This document shows, one piece after another, positions 21,940 to 33,066 of a DNA stretch of 64,000 nt. The notes under the pieces are model-generated. The model saw nothing but the letters and a program-made list of their open reading frames with translations. It had not been told where the DNA came from and made no database searches. A program made the translations under genes and the position numbers. Each line of letters starts with the position of its first letter. Position 1 is the first letter of the stretch. The DNA comes from Otatea glauca (taxonomy: Eukaryota > Streptophyta > Magnoliopsida > Poales > Poaceae): assembly GCA_036346275.1 (NCBI GenBank), contig CM070715.1:76123667-76187666 (forward strand), given 5' to 3'.

Positions 21940-22690
21940 CAGGTTAACAAAATCGACATCGAGAAAATCCCTCGAAATTTAAAAATCAGAAATATCAAGC
22001 CAAAATCGTTAAAAAAATCGTAGAACTTCAAAATCAAATTTTTTGAAAAAAAAATTAAAAATCGACCGTTTTCATGGAAAATCGACGGACTAGTTGAACT
22101 TTTTTGCGGTCAATTTTTCACCGATTTTTTACTAGTTTACGTCATATAAATTTTTTCAAATTTTTGATTTTTTTTTTGAATTGGACTGGTTTACCGAACT
22201 GTTTTAAAAGCTGAGTGCACCGATATGCACGAAAATCATAAAAATCAAACGATTTCATCGATTTGTTGAACCCCGGTGGGGATCGAATCGATAAACAAGT
22301 TGGACCAATCAACCAAGAGCCAAGGTTTCAAAAATTGTGAAAACCACGGTTTTCAATCTTATCGTTGCGATTCGAGATTCAAAACCGATCTAATTAAAAC
22401 AAATTCAAAAAAAATTGAAAAATTTATGCGACGTAAACCGCTCAAAAACCGTTTTAAAGGAATGTTCAATTTGGTCGGTTGGTTTTCGCTGAAAATTGAG
22501 TAGTTTTTTATGAAAACCGAACGATTTTTGTTTTTTTAATTCTTTTTCAAAAAAAATATTTCTTAACTTTCGGTTTCTAACTATTTCAAGTGATTTTTCT
22601 TGATTTTCGAATTTCGAACGAATTTTTCAAAAACATTTTTTGAAACCGGACAAGAGCTCAAGAAGCATGATGGTTGTTGGGAGTTGGGAC
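21940..22690. repeat. AT-rich non-autonomous element(s), no gene
   Basis: About 21940-22280 opens with ACCAGGTTAACAAAATCGA and closes with CGATTTGTTGAACCCCGGT, whose reverse complement, ACCGGGGTTCAACAAATCG, resembles the opening. This suggests ~18 bp terminal inverted repeats of a small hAT-like element. 22290-22680 continues with related AAAATCGA/TTTTCGA-rich sequence. No clean target duplication was found and nothing codes. Confidence 0.45.
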
Positions 22691-24203
22691 ACAGGATTCA
22701 AATTTCGTTTTCGAATAAAATACCGCCCCTAACCGGATTTCGAAATTTTGGCGAAATTCGGGTATTTTAGACAAATCTCGTCCGAAATTCAAAAACAAAA
22801 ATTCAAATCCGGTTTGTTTTGTACCGAGGAAAACAAAATTACCGAATAATACGAAATTTCAAAAAATACCCAAATTCGGTCTTTTGAAACGGAAAAACAG
22901 TGGGACAAACGATGTCGACAAATTTTCAAAAAAAAATTTGGAGAGTACTGTCACATTGATTATATTGCCATAACAATTTCAGATTATTCTGAAGTCTGTG
23001 GAATTTTTACAAATTCAAACATTGCTACTTTCCTGATAAAACACTGACCGGCAATTTTGAACCGAATGCAAAATGGTTCAAACCATGTTATAAATATTTG
23101 AATTTTTTTTGCATGGTTATGATGTATCTCTAATGTTCTCATAAAATTTTCAGATGATTATCAAACTATATGAATTTTTAAAAATTCGAACAGTACTACT
23201 GCCTTGTTAAAAGGCTTACCGGCAAAATTGAACAAAATGAAAAATTATCTAAACCACGTTAAAAACTTTTGAAAATTTTTGTGGATGATCCTGATGTAAC
23301 ATTAATGTTTCTTTAAAATTTTTAGATGATGATCATTCTCAAATAATGTATAAAAATTCAGACAGTGCTACGTCTTGATAAAAGTCTGATGATCAATACA
23401 TAGATTTGCTTTAGCAATAAAAAAAGTTTAATTTTTTTGAAAATTTTGCAGAATGGTTATAAGGAAGTTCTTAATATCTCATAAAAATTTTGAATCATGA
23501 TCACACTCCAGTGAATTTATAAAATTCTTACAAGTCACAGTACCATTTATGTTCTTTTCTTTTTTATTTTTGAAATATAATATAACAAATGAAGTTCAAT
23601 GCTTACATATATTTGATTGACCATACAAACAAAGTTGAATTTTTTTGAAAAATTTATATAATGGTACTGAGTCAATTATTAATCTCTCACAAAAATTTTA
23701 GATCATAATCACACTCAAGAAAATTTATAAAATTCTGAGAATGTAACTGTCCCAATTATGTTCATTCTGTTTTTGATTTTTTAAAGATAATAAATTAAGT
23801 TAAATTATTTTTAAATTTTTTATTTATTATCCTAAACTACTAAGGATAGTACCATAAAGTTTTAAGCTTATTATCAAGCTTGTACAATTTTATAAAAATT
23901 TGATAGTGTTTCTGTCAAAATTTTAAAATATCTAAAAAATTTGGTTTTCCAACAAATTTTCATAGGAGATGACTTTCCTAAAGGTTATTGGACCAAATCC
24001 GGCTCTAAAAGTTTCAAAACCGGTCAAAAAACATGAAATTTCGGCGAAATTTCACCGAGAAAAACCGAAATTTCGGGTGATTGTAGCAATTTCAAATTTT
24101 AAAAAAAAAACTTTTTCCCGACCGATACTTTAGATTTCGGGATGGTCCGAAATCCGAAATTTTGATGAGATTTTGCCGAAATTTGACGATACTTGGAACC
24201 CTG
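22691..24203. mobile_element. Non-autonomous hAT-like element, 1.5 kb, with 8 bp target duplication
   Basis: GTTGGGAC occurs at 22683-22690 and at 24204-24211. Between them the left end reads ACAGGATTCAAATTTCG, and the right end, reverse-complemented, reads CAGGGTTCCAAGTATCG followed by TCAAATTTCGGC. These are related terminal repeats with subterminal GAAATTTCGG motifs. An 8 bp duplication with CAGGG-type ends fits hAT. The interior has a diverged ~190 bp repeat (about 22950-23960) and no open frame, so a transposase would have to act in trans. Confidence 0.65.
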
Positions 24204-24399
24204 GTTGGGACTTGCTTGGCTCCCCGCCCAATGCACTGCAGCACCACGCGCGCCTGTGAGGTCTATGGGGAATGGGGATAGCTGGAGTCTGTTCTACTAG
24301 CTGCTCATGTAAGTTGAAATTTTCCTTTTAATTCATGTAGAAATCGAACCTAAACTGCGGTTCGGCCCAGCATGGTATAATGTGAACGCAATATGATTC

Positions 24400-24830
24400 G
24401 TTTAGATCCGACTATTGAATGGGTTGTGTTGTGCTAGCCCATGTGTCGAGGCTATGGTCCAAGCACGACTTGAGTGGCTCTAGGTTGTGTCATGCCGACA
24501 CGAGCTTGAACGGCCGATGGGCTGTGCCAGGTCGAGACCGGCCCATTTAGCGTCAAAAAAATCGAAAAAAATTCAGAATTTTTTTTAGAAAAATTGGAAA
24601 ATCATAAAGGTTTGATCTAGAATAATTAGAAAAACTTTTTAAAAATCTATTTAAATTATGAAAAGTTAAATGGGTCGTGCCGTGTCGGCCCGACAGGCCG
24701 AGCGATAGCCCAAGCACGGCTCAGCCTATTGGGCCTTGTCGGCACGGCCCATTTACATTCAGGCCGTGACGTGCCTGGACCGTGCTCATAGTACCGGGTT
24801 GTGGGCCGGCCTATTTGGCCATCCGTAATC
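24400..24830. repeat. GGCACGGCCC-rich repeat
   Basis: Two blocks of GTCGTGCCGTGTCGGCCC-type sequence in opposite orientations flank an AT-rich centre (AAAAAAATTCAGAATTTTTT). The right end, reverse-complemented, has GGATGGCCAAATAGGCCGG, like the hAT-type end GAGATGGCCAAACGGG at 39124. Related pieces lie at about 12985-13140, 26000-26120 and 38950-39124. Limits of this copy are uncertain. Confidence 0.45.
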
Positions 24831-24952
24831 GAATCGTTCATATGCCTCTTTCTTTTTAGAAAAAAATTATAGACTGAGAAGAGAAATTAGTACAACACTA
24901 CAGCATCCGGAGTAGAGTTGGGGAGAGGAGGAAAAAACAAAAAAAATAGTTA

Positions 24953-25235
24953 GAGCAAGTATAATAACAAAAGCCCACTACTTACTCAATCTTTCATCTG
25001 TCATTTAGAGTAAACAATAAAGTCAACTCGTACAATAACCATCGTTAAAGCTAACTATTCGCACCGGCTCCAACACTGACTTTTAGCCAGCGATAGCACC
25101 TATGTTCTCGTGTGATGCTTGCTAATAAATAAGAGCCGGTTATCTTCTCTCTCATCTTTTCTCACTCTTTCACGTAGGATAAAACTGATGTGTACATACT
25201 AAAAGTAAGTTAAGGTGATCTTATTGTACATGCCC
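24953..25235. mobile_element. Tourist-like (PIF/Harbinger) MITE
   Basis: TTA at 24950-24952 and at 25236-25238 flank a 283 bp non-coding segment. The left end GAGCAAGTATAATAACAA and the right end, reverse-complemented GGGCATGTACAATAAGAT, are imperfect terminal inverted repeats. The TTA duplication and this type of end are hallmarks of Tourist MITEs mobilised by PIF/Harbinger transposases. It contains no coding sequence. Confidence 0.8.
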
Positions 25236-25238
25236 TTA

Positions 25239-26374
25239 TGTCTCACTCATGGATTGATGGGGATTAGAGAGAAAAAGAGGAGAGAGAGGGGGATCGGTCA
25301 GCTTTGGTATTTGGCTGGGTGGGAGAGAGAAAAGGAGGGAAGAGAAGGGGGGAGAGATTAGTAGGCTTGCAACAAATCAGAGAAAGCGATTGTATGTCGG
25401 AGCACCGGGTAGAACGAGCGAAACAGGCAAAAGATAGCAACGTGACGACTAAAAGTAAAGCTGTTGCCAACGGACAAATGCCAATGGGCAAATTAATGAG
25501 AGCCTGATCACTCGCTATAAAATCCCCTCGAACACTCAATTGTTCAACATACGAACCCCCTTGCTCTCTCCTAAGTCCTGAATTTGCTCTCTCGTGAGTT
25601 TGTTCTCTTGCTTGCTCTGAGTTTGCTCTCTCTTTGCTCTCCCATCACAAAATAAAATATTTTGCGAGAGCAACAGCAGAAGAGTATGCCTCAAAGACTG
25701 AGAGTGTGCAGATGACAGGACACAACATCAGACCGATAATCCGGAGAACATGGACACGTTAGCCAACTTTGACTATCTTGACCTCGAGTAGTCTATGTAT
25801 ATATACGTAGTTATTGTACTATTTTTCTTATCGGGGGTACCCCACACTGGGGTGTAAGTTTTTTAGCGGGGCAGCAACTCTGTACATGTTCAAAAATAAA
25901 TAAAATTTACTTCTTTTTCCCTCAATATTTGTGTCAATTGCCTCAGTTTTGTGCATCCCCGATTCTTTTCCTCTCGTCGTAATAGTGTACATGGGCCGGA
26001 CCTGGACCAGCACGGCACGAAACCGGCATAAAATGCAAATGAGTCATGTTTGGGCTGACCGAAGATGAGTCAGGCCAGTATAGCACGAGGCACGATAGAC
26101 CCCGGACGAGCCGCGTGGCACAGCGCCAACCTCTTAGCAGCGGTTCTTGTATGCATGAACATTTAGATATAGGAAAGCGAACTCTAGGAATTTCATAGAT
26201 AGAGAAGGACAGAAAAAAAGGAGACTAACTACCGGCGGATGAACGCTGATTGACTGAATAAATAGCCAGAAGCAAAGCTGCACGAGAAAGAAAGAGCGAA
26301 GGAAATGCAATACCTGTTGTGACTGTAGCTAAGAATGCAGTACCTGTTCTTTGCGACTGTGAAGGAGCGGATCT
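25239..26374. other. Non-coding stretch with purine runs
   Basis: Nothing that I can call a gene. 25264-25360 is a GA-rich run. 25555-25660 repeats TTTGCTCTCTC four to five times. About 25990-26120 has GGCACGGCC-type repeat sequence. 26300-26345 contains ATGCAATACCTGTT and ATGCAGTACCTGTT as a short duplication, part of which reappears at the far end of Copia B. Confidence 0.5.
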
Positions 26375-26605
26375 TGTTGGGAAATCACGTGGCCCATAAA
26401 GGTCCACGATAGGCCCTTAGTTGAAATCCTAGGCAACTACTATACAAGGAGGAGGGAGGGTCCCTCCAATGTACAGGGAATCACAAAAGCAATAAAGAAT
26501 TATGTCGTTGTTCCTTCCAGAACCCGTGTCTCTCTTTCTCTCTCTGTTCTCCACTTCAGATCTGCTCGGGAACCCCGGACTATTCGATTGCGAGGCTCCT
26601 TAACA
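26375..26605 (+). repeat. 5' LTR of Copia B
   Basis: 231 bp, TGTTGGGAAATCACG to GGCTCCTTAACA. CAATAAAGAATTATG at about 26491 is a plausible polyadenylation signal. Immediately after it, CGTTATCATCACGAAGC is the likely primer-binding site. Confidence 0.92.
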
Positions 26606-27634
26606 CGTTATCATCACGAAGCTCTACCGGCGAACGGATTGAAAAGGTGAGAATCGGCGATTGAATCTAAACGCTTGTTGATTCTATGCATTCATCTATC
26701 CTTCGTGTCTATTCTATGCATTCATCTATCCTTCGTATCTGGTACTGTTTGTCGCGTGGCATGAAGCTACACGAATATGGCTCGAAGCTACAGTACAATA
26801 CATTTTTACGCTCAGCCATCGCTCATGCATGAAAAAATCGCCGCCTCCGGCTTGCGCACAGCGCGCCGCCGCCGCCTCGATTGCCGCCGCAGCAGCGCCG
26901 CCGCCGAAGGGTCGCCGCAAGACATCACACGGCGCCACCGCGCGTGCGCCCAAAGCACGTGTCGCTGCCCGGCCAAAGCCACCGCCCGCGCAAGACTCAT
27001 TGACCGCCTCGGCCTCGGCGCTCGGCTCGCGATCGCCGGGCCTCGCCGCCACCGCCCAGGCCGCCGCGCGCTACGGCTCGCGACCATCGAGCGTCGCCGC
27101 CCTCGGCATTGCACGCCACTCCGCGTCGCCGACGACGCGCGCGACGACGCCGCCGCCGCCGCACGGTCGCGCCTCGGCGAGCGCGACGCGCACGCAAGGG
27201 AAGAAGAAGCGGCGGCGAGCGCAAGGGAAGAGGAAGCGGCGGCGCACGCGAGAAGAAGGCTGTGGCGTTTAGGGGTGAAACCCTAGCCGCCGCGCCCTTA
27301 TGGGCCGGGGAAGGGGCGCGGCCCAATGGCCGTTTCGGCCGAAGAAAAGAAAAGAAAAAAAAGGAAGAAAAAGAAAAGAAAAGAAAAAAAGAGAAAGATA
27401 TAGCAGAATTTTTTTTGGAAAATTGCTAGGAAAATCCAAAAAATTAAATGGCTCTGTTTTTAATTTTTCTAGCTTTATTCTCTGCATTTATGAATATTCT
27501 TTATGAATTTTGAATTCATTAATTTATTTAGTATACTAGAAATGCATGAAAATTTATTTTCTGCTCTTTATGTTTTCTTGTAACCATTTTCTATTAGATT
27601 ACACGCAGTAATCTAATGTCGGAATTTTGAAATC
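26606..27634 (+). other. Copia B 5' leader, possible intron
   Basis: About 26850-27260 is a GCC/CGC-rich tract without credible coding content. A splice-donor-like GAAAAG/GTGAGAATC lies at 26643-26651, and TGAAATCATGCAG ends immediately before the ATGTCCGGC of gag, so the leader could be removed as an intron. In Copia A the donor region reads GAAAAT/GTGAGAAAA. Splicing is an inference; plant Copia elements that make spliced gag RNA are known. Confidence 0.5.
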
Positions 27635-28696
27635 ATGCAGATGTCCGGCATCGTGAATCGTGAGTTTGAAGAACTAGCCCCGCACGGTCAGAACTACCTC
27701 ACATGGGCATCAGACGTGAAGATCATTCTTGGGGGCAAGAAGCTTCGTGCTACGATTGGTCTAGGGTCCTCGCAGGACGCAAAACCTACTGCCGAGCAGA
27801 ACGATCAAGCCTTGCACTTCCTCAGGCACCACCTCTCAGCCACTCTGAAGAATGAATACATAGCTGAGGAGAGTGCACTTGAGCTCTAGACTGCACTTTA
27901 GAAACGGTTCGAGAAGCTCAAGTACACCATCTTGCCCCAAGCACAGCAAGATTGGGTCCGCTTGAGATTTGCAGACTACAGAACAGTGGCCGAGTACAAT
28001 TCTGCCTTGCATAGAATTTGCACCAATCTCTCCCTATGTGGCAAGAAGATCAATGACGAGGAGAAGATTGAAAAAACTCTCTCCACCTTCCACCCAAATG
28101 CTATCCAGAGTGCACGCAGCTATCGTCAGGACGCATAAAAGGAGTATAGCGAACTGATTGATGTCATGCAAGTTGCGGAGTCACAAGATGATGTTCTACG
28201 CAAGAACTTCGTCTCACAGCCATCTGGAAGAGGCATTGGCACAGAAGTCAATGCCAACAGCTATAAGGTGAAAAAGCCCACTCAAAGAAAGAAGGGCAAG
28301 CAGGGTGGAAAAGAGAGGTATCAGGCCAAGGGAAAGCCCAAAACCCAAGTGAAGAAGGATGACAAGGAAAAGGTGCACGCTAAGCCGTATGGAAAACAGA
28401 ACCAAATGTGCTTCAGGTGTGGCACTTGGGGACACTGGTCAAAGATATGTCGGGAATCCAAGGAAGTGATCAAAGCATATCAGGCTAAGAAGAAGGCAAA
28501 AGAAAACGCCCCAGCAGAGACGCACTTCGCCAAGGTTGGTGATAATGATGCCATGGATGAAGATACCCCACTTGTCTCATCCTCACAGAATAGCCTGGAC
28601 ATCGATGCTGCAGCCAATCTTATGGCAAATGAAGACAAAACTTCTGTCGATGACATAGAAGTAGAAATTAATGCATATTTTACAGATTCTGTTTAA
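27635..28696 (+). pseudogene. Copia B gag
   Basis: One reading frame of 354 codons, broken only by in-frame stops at 27887 (TAG), 27899 (TAG) and 28136 (TAA); no frameshift is seen. It starts MSGIVNREFEELAPHGQN (the upstream ATGCAG is an alternative start). It includes LRFADYRTVAEYNSALHRIC and EEKIEKTLSTFHPNA, typical of Copia gag, and a CCHC zinc knuckle, CFRCGTWGHWSKIC, near 28408. The first stop sits where the family has tryptophan (TGG to TAG). Gag ends at a natural-looking TAA (28694-28696), so gag and pol are separate frames. Confidence 0.85.
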
Positions 28697-28909
28697 TGCA
28701 TGAATCTTTTTTTTCTTTTTTAGATTATGGTTGTTAGCAATTTCTTTTGAATAATGAATTGTAGGCTCTAGAAAAGCATACTTCTCTCATGAATAAATAT
28801 GCAATTTATTCTTTATTCCAGTATTCTTTAATTTACAAGCAATGTTTGAATTATTTTGCCACTGTTTGATTGGAATTATTTTCCTTTTTAGAAATCGTGT
28901 AGCGCCCAA
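28697..28909 (+). other. Gag-pol spacer with intron-like features
   Basis: 213 bp, AT-rich, with stops in all frames. It has two pyrimidine tracts ending in TAG, TTTTTTCTTTTTTAG near 28720 and TTTTCCTTTTTAG near 28890. After the second, the pol frame is open (codons KSCSAQ leading into MEAICIVDSG). It may be an intron-derived or regulatory spacer; the sister copy lacks this part. Confidence 0.45.
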
Positions 28910-30360
28910 ATGGAAGCGATATGCATTGTTGATAGTGGCACAACAAATACCATCTTAAGAGAGTCCAAATACTTCCAGTCGATCACGAAGAACACTGGAA
29001 AGGTTACTACGATCGCTGGAAGCGATTCATATGTAATAGGCTCAGCAAGAGCCACTATAATATTGCCTATGGGTACAACTTTGGTAATTGAAGAAGCTCT
29101 TTTGTACTCTGAATCAACGCGCACTTTCTTAAGTTTCAAAGACATCCGCGCCAATGGTTTTCACGTAGAAACCAATGAAGAAAATGGCAAAGAATACTTG
29201 TGCATTGTGAAGCACGCGGTATGTGGAAAAATGGTATTAGAAAAATGTCCCTCATATGAATCTGGGTTGTACTACATGAATATTCATGCACCCGAAGTGT
29301 ATACTTCCTTGAAGACTGTCTTTAGAAGCTCTGAGTTATTTTCTTTATGGCATTGTAGATTAGGTCATCCTGGTCTTAGAATGATGAGAAATATAGTGAA
29401 CAACTCACAAGGTCATGGCATTAATGTTAAAAATTTCCCGAATCATGAAGATTTCGTGTGCCCTGCATGTGCCACCGAGAAATTAATAACTAGACCCTCT
29501 ATCATGAAAGTGCAAAATGAAATCCTTGCATTTCTGGAACGCATCCAGGGGATATTTGTGGCCCGATTCAGCCCTTGTCAGGGCCATTTCGGTACTTTAT
29601 GATGCTCATCGATGCTTCCTCGAAATGGTGAAATGTATGCTTATTGTCAACAAGAAACCATCCTTTTGCAATGCTGATCTCGCAGATCATAAGAATTAAG
29701 AATGCTTTCCCTGATCATCGCGTGAAGTCCATCAAAATGGACAATGACGGAGAATTTATTTCAAAGGCATTTGATGATTATTGCACTGCAACAGGGATAG
29801 CAGTTGAGCACTCTATACCACATGTCCATACGCAGAATGGACTAGCTCAAGCACTAATAAAGATGATTAAATTCATGGCCAGACCGCTTTTGCAGAATTG
29901 TAACTTGCCCAACACTTGTTGGGGACACGCAGTCTTGCACGCAGCAGCTCTCATCAATTTTAGACCTTCGGCCTACAACATCCATTCCCCTATGCAACTG
30001 GTGCACGGGGTCATCCCGAAAAGCTCCTATCTCAGAAAATTTGGTAGTATGGTATATGTTCCTATACCACCCCCTCAGCGGACTGCAATGGGCCCTCTCC
30101 GCAAGTCTAGGATATACGTTGGTTATGAGAGTGCATCCATAATCAGGTATTTGGAACCCATGACTGGAGACTTGCATACAGCCCGATTCGTTGATTGCAT
30201 TTTTGGCGAGGATCGTTTCCCGTCATTAGGGAGAGGAAATCAACATTTGGATGAAAAATACCGGGAAATCATATGGCATTCCACTGGGATCCCCGCGCAT
30301 GACCCTCGCACTAATGAAGCAAATCAAGAAGTCCAGAAGATAATTGATTTGCAGAATTAG
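28910..30360 (+). pseudogene. Copia B protease and integrase
   Basis: The frame opens MEAICIVDSGTTNTIL, with the DSG active site of the aspartic protease. About 29280-29480 is the GAG-pre-integrase domain with WHCRLGHPG and CPACA (HHCC zinc site). The frame shifts between about 29560 and 29650, inside the integrase core. It resumes with IKMDNDGEF (second catalytic aspartate) and HVHTQNGLAQA, then FRPSAYNIHSPMQLVHG and PLRKSRIYVGYES. Protease matures the polyprotein and integrase inserts the cDNA. This copy cannot make either as part of one polyprotein. Confidence 0.85.
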
Positions 30361-30617
30361 CAAATGAACTGTCTGATCATTTTTGTGATCTGAAGGACGT
30401 GGTTAAGTCGCATGTACCCGCAAGAAATGCACCAGAGAGGGTGAAAATACCAAAGAAAGCAGAAGGTATCCCTCATCCTGTTCAGAGGCCTCAAAGAAAA
30501 AGAACAGAAAATCTGGCTCCTCAAACCCGAAGTACCCAGAGACGTCTGGAGAACACTGGGTAAGAGGACTTATCACAACTAATCACGAAAATACCCCATG
30601 GAAATAAGGGGAGCCAG

Positions 30618-31673
30618 TTGAGACCTGGCACTGGAAAGAAGCCGACAGAAAAGGCAATTCCAGACTTGAATCTTACACTGCAGAAAGCCGCCGAAAATAA
30701 TGTGTACGCATACATAGGCGATGAAAAGCTAAAGAAACTTGCTCCTACGATAGGAAATAGCAGCGAAGAGCAAGTAGAAGTGCATGAAGCACCCCATGAT
30801 GAAATGGCCATAAACTTTGTAATAACAGGAGAATCCCTGAATAGAGCAACAACCAATGTTGATGCATACTTTGCAAAGAAGATTGCCTCGATCATTGATC
30901 ATGATCCCGAGCCTGCATCTCTCGTAGAGTGCAAGAAAAGGCTAGATTGGGAAGAATGGAAGAAGGCAATCACTGCAGAGTTAGTCTCTCTGAGCAAGAG
31001 AGAGGTGTTTGGGCCGGTATGCCGCACACCTCCCCATATAAACCCTGTAGGTCACAAATGGGTCTTTGTTCGGAAGAGGAATGAAAACAACGAAGTTGTA
31101 AGGTACAAGGCAAGGCTTGTGGTTCAAGGTTTCACCCAACGTCCTGGGGTTGATTATGAAGAAACCTATTCTCCGATCATGAGAGGAATTACCTTTAGAT
31201 ATTTGATCTCAATGGCAGTCAACTTGAAGTTGAAAATGAAGCTGATGGATGTTGTTACAGCATATTTGTATCAGAACTTGGATTCGGAGATATACATGAA
31301 AGTACCGGAAGGTATTCCTTTCCCGAACTAAGACAGAGCAAATAGAAACCTGTACAGTGTGAAATTGGAGAAATCACTGTATGGGCTAAAACAGTTAGGA
31401 AGAATGTGGTACAATCGCTTGAGCGACTTTCTCTGCAAGAAAGGCTACACGAACAGCGAAGATTGTCCATGCGTATTTATACAGCAATCCCCGATTGGAT
31501 TCTGTATAATCTCCGTCTATGTAGATGACTTGAACATCATTGGGACGGATGAAGAGATTGAAGAAGCATGCTCATACTTGAAGTCTGAGTTTGAAATAAA
31601 GGATTCGGGTATAACCAAGTTTTGTTTAGGCTTGCAGCTTGAGTATGTCCAAGGAGGAATCTTGGTACACTAA
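30618..31673 (+). pseudogene. Copia B reverse transcriptase
   Basis: RT begins after a variable linker. Visible blocks are KRLDWEEWKKAI, EVFGPVCRTPPHINPVGHKW, YKARLVVQGFTQRPGVDYEE, LMDVVTAYLYQNLDSEIYMK, then a TAA at 31330. The same frame then resumes with EKSLYGLKQLGRMWYNRL and the catalytic YVDD in ISVYVDDLNIIG. Another stop falls at 31671. The catalytic aspartates are present, so decay is through scattered nonsense mutations. 31674-31972 continues the domain in broken form. Confidence 0.85.
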
Positions 31674-31972
31674 TCATCCTACACGCATAAAGTGTTGGAA
31701 AGATTTGGCTTTGAAAAGGCATATCCTGCAAAGACTTCAATGGTCGGAAGGTCACTCCAAGCAGACCTAGAGAAGAGGGGGAGGAAGTCCTAGGAGCAGA
31801 ATTCTCATATCTGAGTGCAGTTAGAGCGCTCATGTACCTTGCGAATAGCACCAGGCCGGACATTAAGTTCGCTATGAATTTGCTAGCCCGGTACAGCGCA
31901 GAACCCACCAAAAGGCATTGGAAAGGGATAAAGGACATCTTCAGTTACCTCTAAGGAAACAAAGATCTCGGT

Positions 31973-32554
31973 TTGTTCTTTAGAAGAAACAATGAACTGA
32001 ATTTGGTTGGCTACGCCGATATTGGGTACTTATCAGACCCGCATACTGGTAAGTCCCAAACTGGGTATGTTTTCCTATGTGGAGGAACAGCAGTTTCCTG
32101 GAAGTCGTCTAAGCAAACTATTGTCTCGACGTCGACAAACCACTCGGAAATCATTACTTTGTATGAAGCCTCTCGTGAATGTGCATGGCTCTGAAGAATG
32201 CTTCACCACATCCAGAAGTCATGTGGTTTGAACATTGAGCAAACTCCCACGATCATTTATGAAGATAATGCAGCTTGTGTTGCTCAAGTGCAGATGGGTT
32301 ACGTGAAGAGCGATCTCACGAAGCATATCAACCCCAAGTTCTTCTATGCTCACGGATTGCATAAGATGAACGAGATCAAGATATTGCATACTAAGTCATG
32401 TGAAAATCTTGCATATTTGTTCACTAAATCACTCCCACCATCTACCTTTGAAAGGTGCGTAAAAGGGATTGGGATGATGAGACTTAGAGAAGTGCAGATT
32501 TCAGGGGGGATATATTTCACATACTCCCATATAAATCTTGAACATGAGGTTTGA
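31973..32554 (+). pseudogene. Copia B RNase H
   Basis: Two adjoining pieces in one frame, LVGYADIGYLSDP with TGKSQTGYVF (31973-32194), and LHHIQKSCG with IIYEDNAACVAQV (32198-32554), are split by a TGA at 32192. The tail LREVQIS lies about 230 bp before the 3' LTR, as in Copia A. The catalytic residues are visible, but the protein would be cut in two. Confidence 0.82.
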
Positions 32555-32781
32555 GTACCCAACATGAATCTCGAAGATTAGCAATTGAAGTTTGGGTGAA
32601 TTGTACTCTTTTTCCTTAGCAAGTTTTTCGTAAAGTTTTCTTGCATAAGGTTTTAATGAGGCAATTCGTGCAATACAGTAAACGTATGCTATGTACTCTT
32701 TTTCTAAGTATTTTTCTCACTGGATTTTTCTGGAGTTTTAATGAGGCATATGCATCTCGCGGCAAAGGGCCCAAGGAGGAG

Positions 32782-33006
32782 TGTTGGGAAACCACGTGGC
32801 CCATGAAGACCCACGATGGTCCCTTAACCGAAACCCTAGACGACTACTATATAAGGAGGAGGGAGGGTCCCCCAATGTACAGGGAATCACAAAAACAATA
32901 AAGAATTATGTCGTTGTTCCTCCTAGAATCCGTGTCTCTCTTTCTCTCTCTATTCTCTATTTCAAATCTGTTTGAAAACCCCGGATTATTCGATAGCGAG
33001 GCTCCT
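32782..33006 (+). repeat. 3' LTR of Copia B, end replaced
   Basis: Starts TGTTGGGAAACCACG after the purine-rich CAAAGGGCCCAAGGAGGAG tract. It matches the 5' LTR up to GAGGCTCCT. The expected TAACA is absent and 33007-33061 is foreign sequence before GATCT. Confidence 0.85.
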
Positions 33007-33066
33007 ATTAAGGAAATGCAGTACCGATTCTGTCGGAGAAATTAAGACAAATTCATCAGCAGATCT

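Larger units (their letters stand above)
26375..33061 (+). mobile_element. Ty1/Copia retrotransposon B, full-length but degenerate
   Basis: Same family as Copia A, in opposite orientation. The 5' LTR is 231 bp, and the order is leader, gag, short spacer, then protease, integrase, RT and RNase H, then polypurine tract and 3' LTR. GATCT precedes the 5' LTR (26370-26374). GATCT also lies at 33062-33066, but 55 bp of unrelated sequence replaces the last bases of the 3' LTR. The coding regions have several nonsense codons and frameshifts. The LTRs have diverged visibly, so it is an old insertion. Confidence 0.92.

Noticed and set aside
25264..25539. A 91-codon minus-strand frame with a hydrophobic, serine-rich look
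   Set aside because: It reads a GA/CT-rich run; no domain, no conserved neighbours.
26225..26407. A 60-codon minus-strand frame ending in a plausible hydrophobic segment
   Set aside because: It overlaps the Copia B LTR, has no recognisable family, and its length is expected by chance.
26777..27326. Several 100-170 codon frames
   Set aside because: Same reason: the GC-rich leader of Copia B, open on both strands, no domain.
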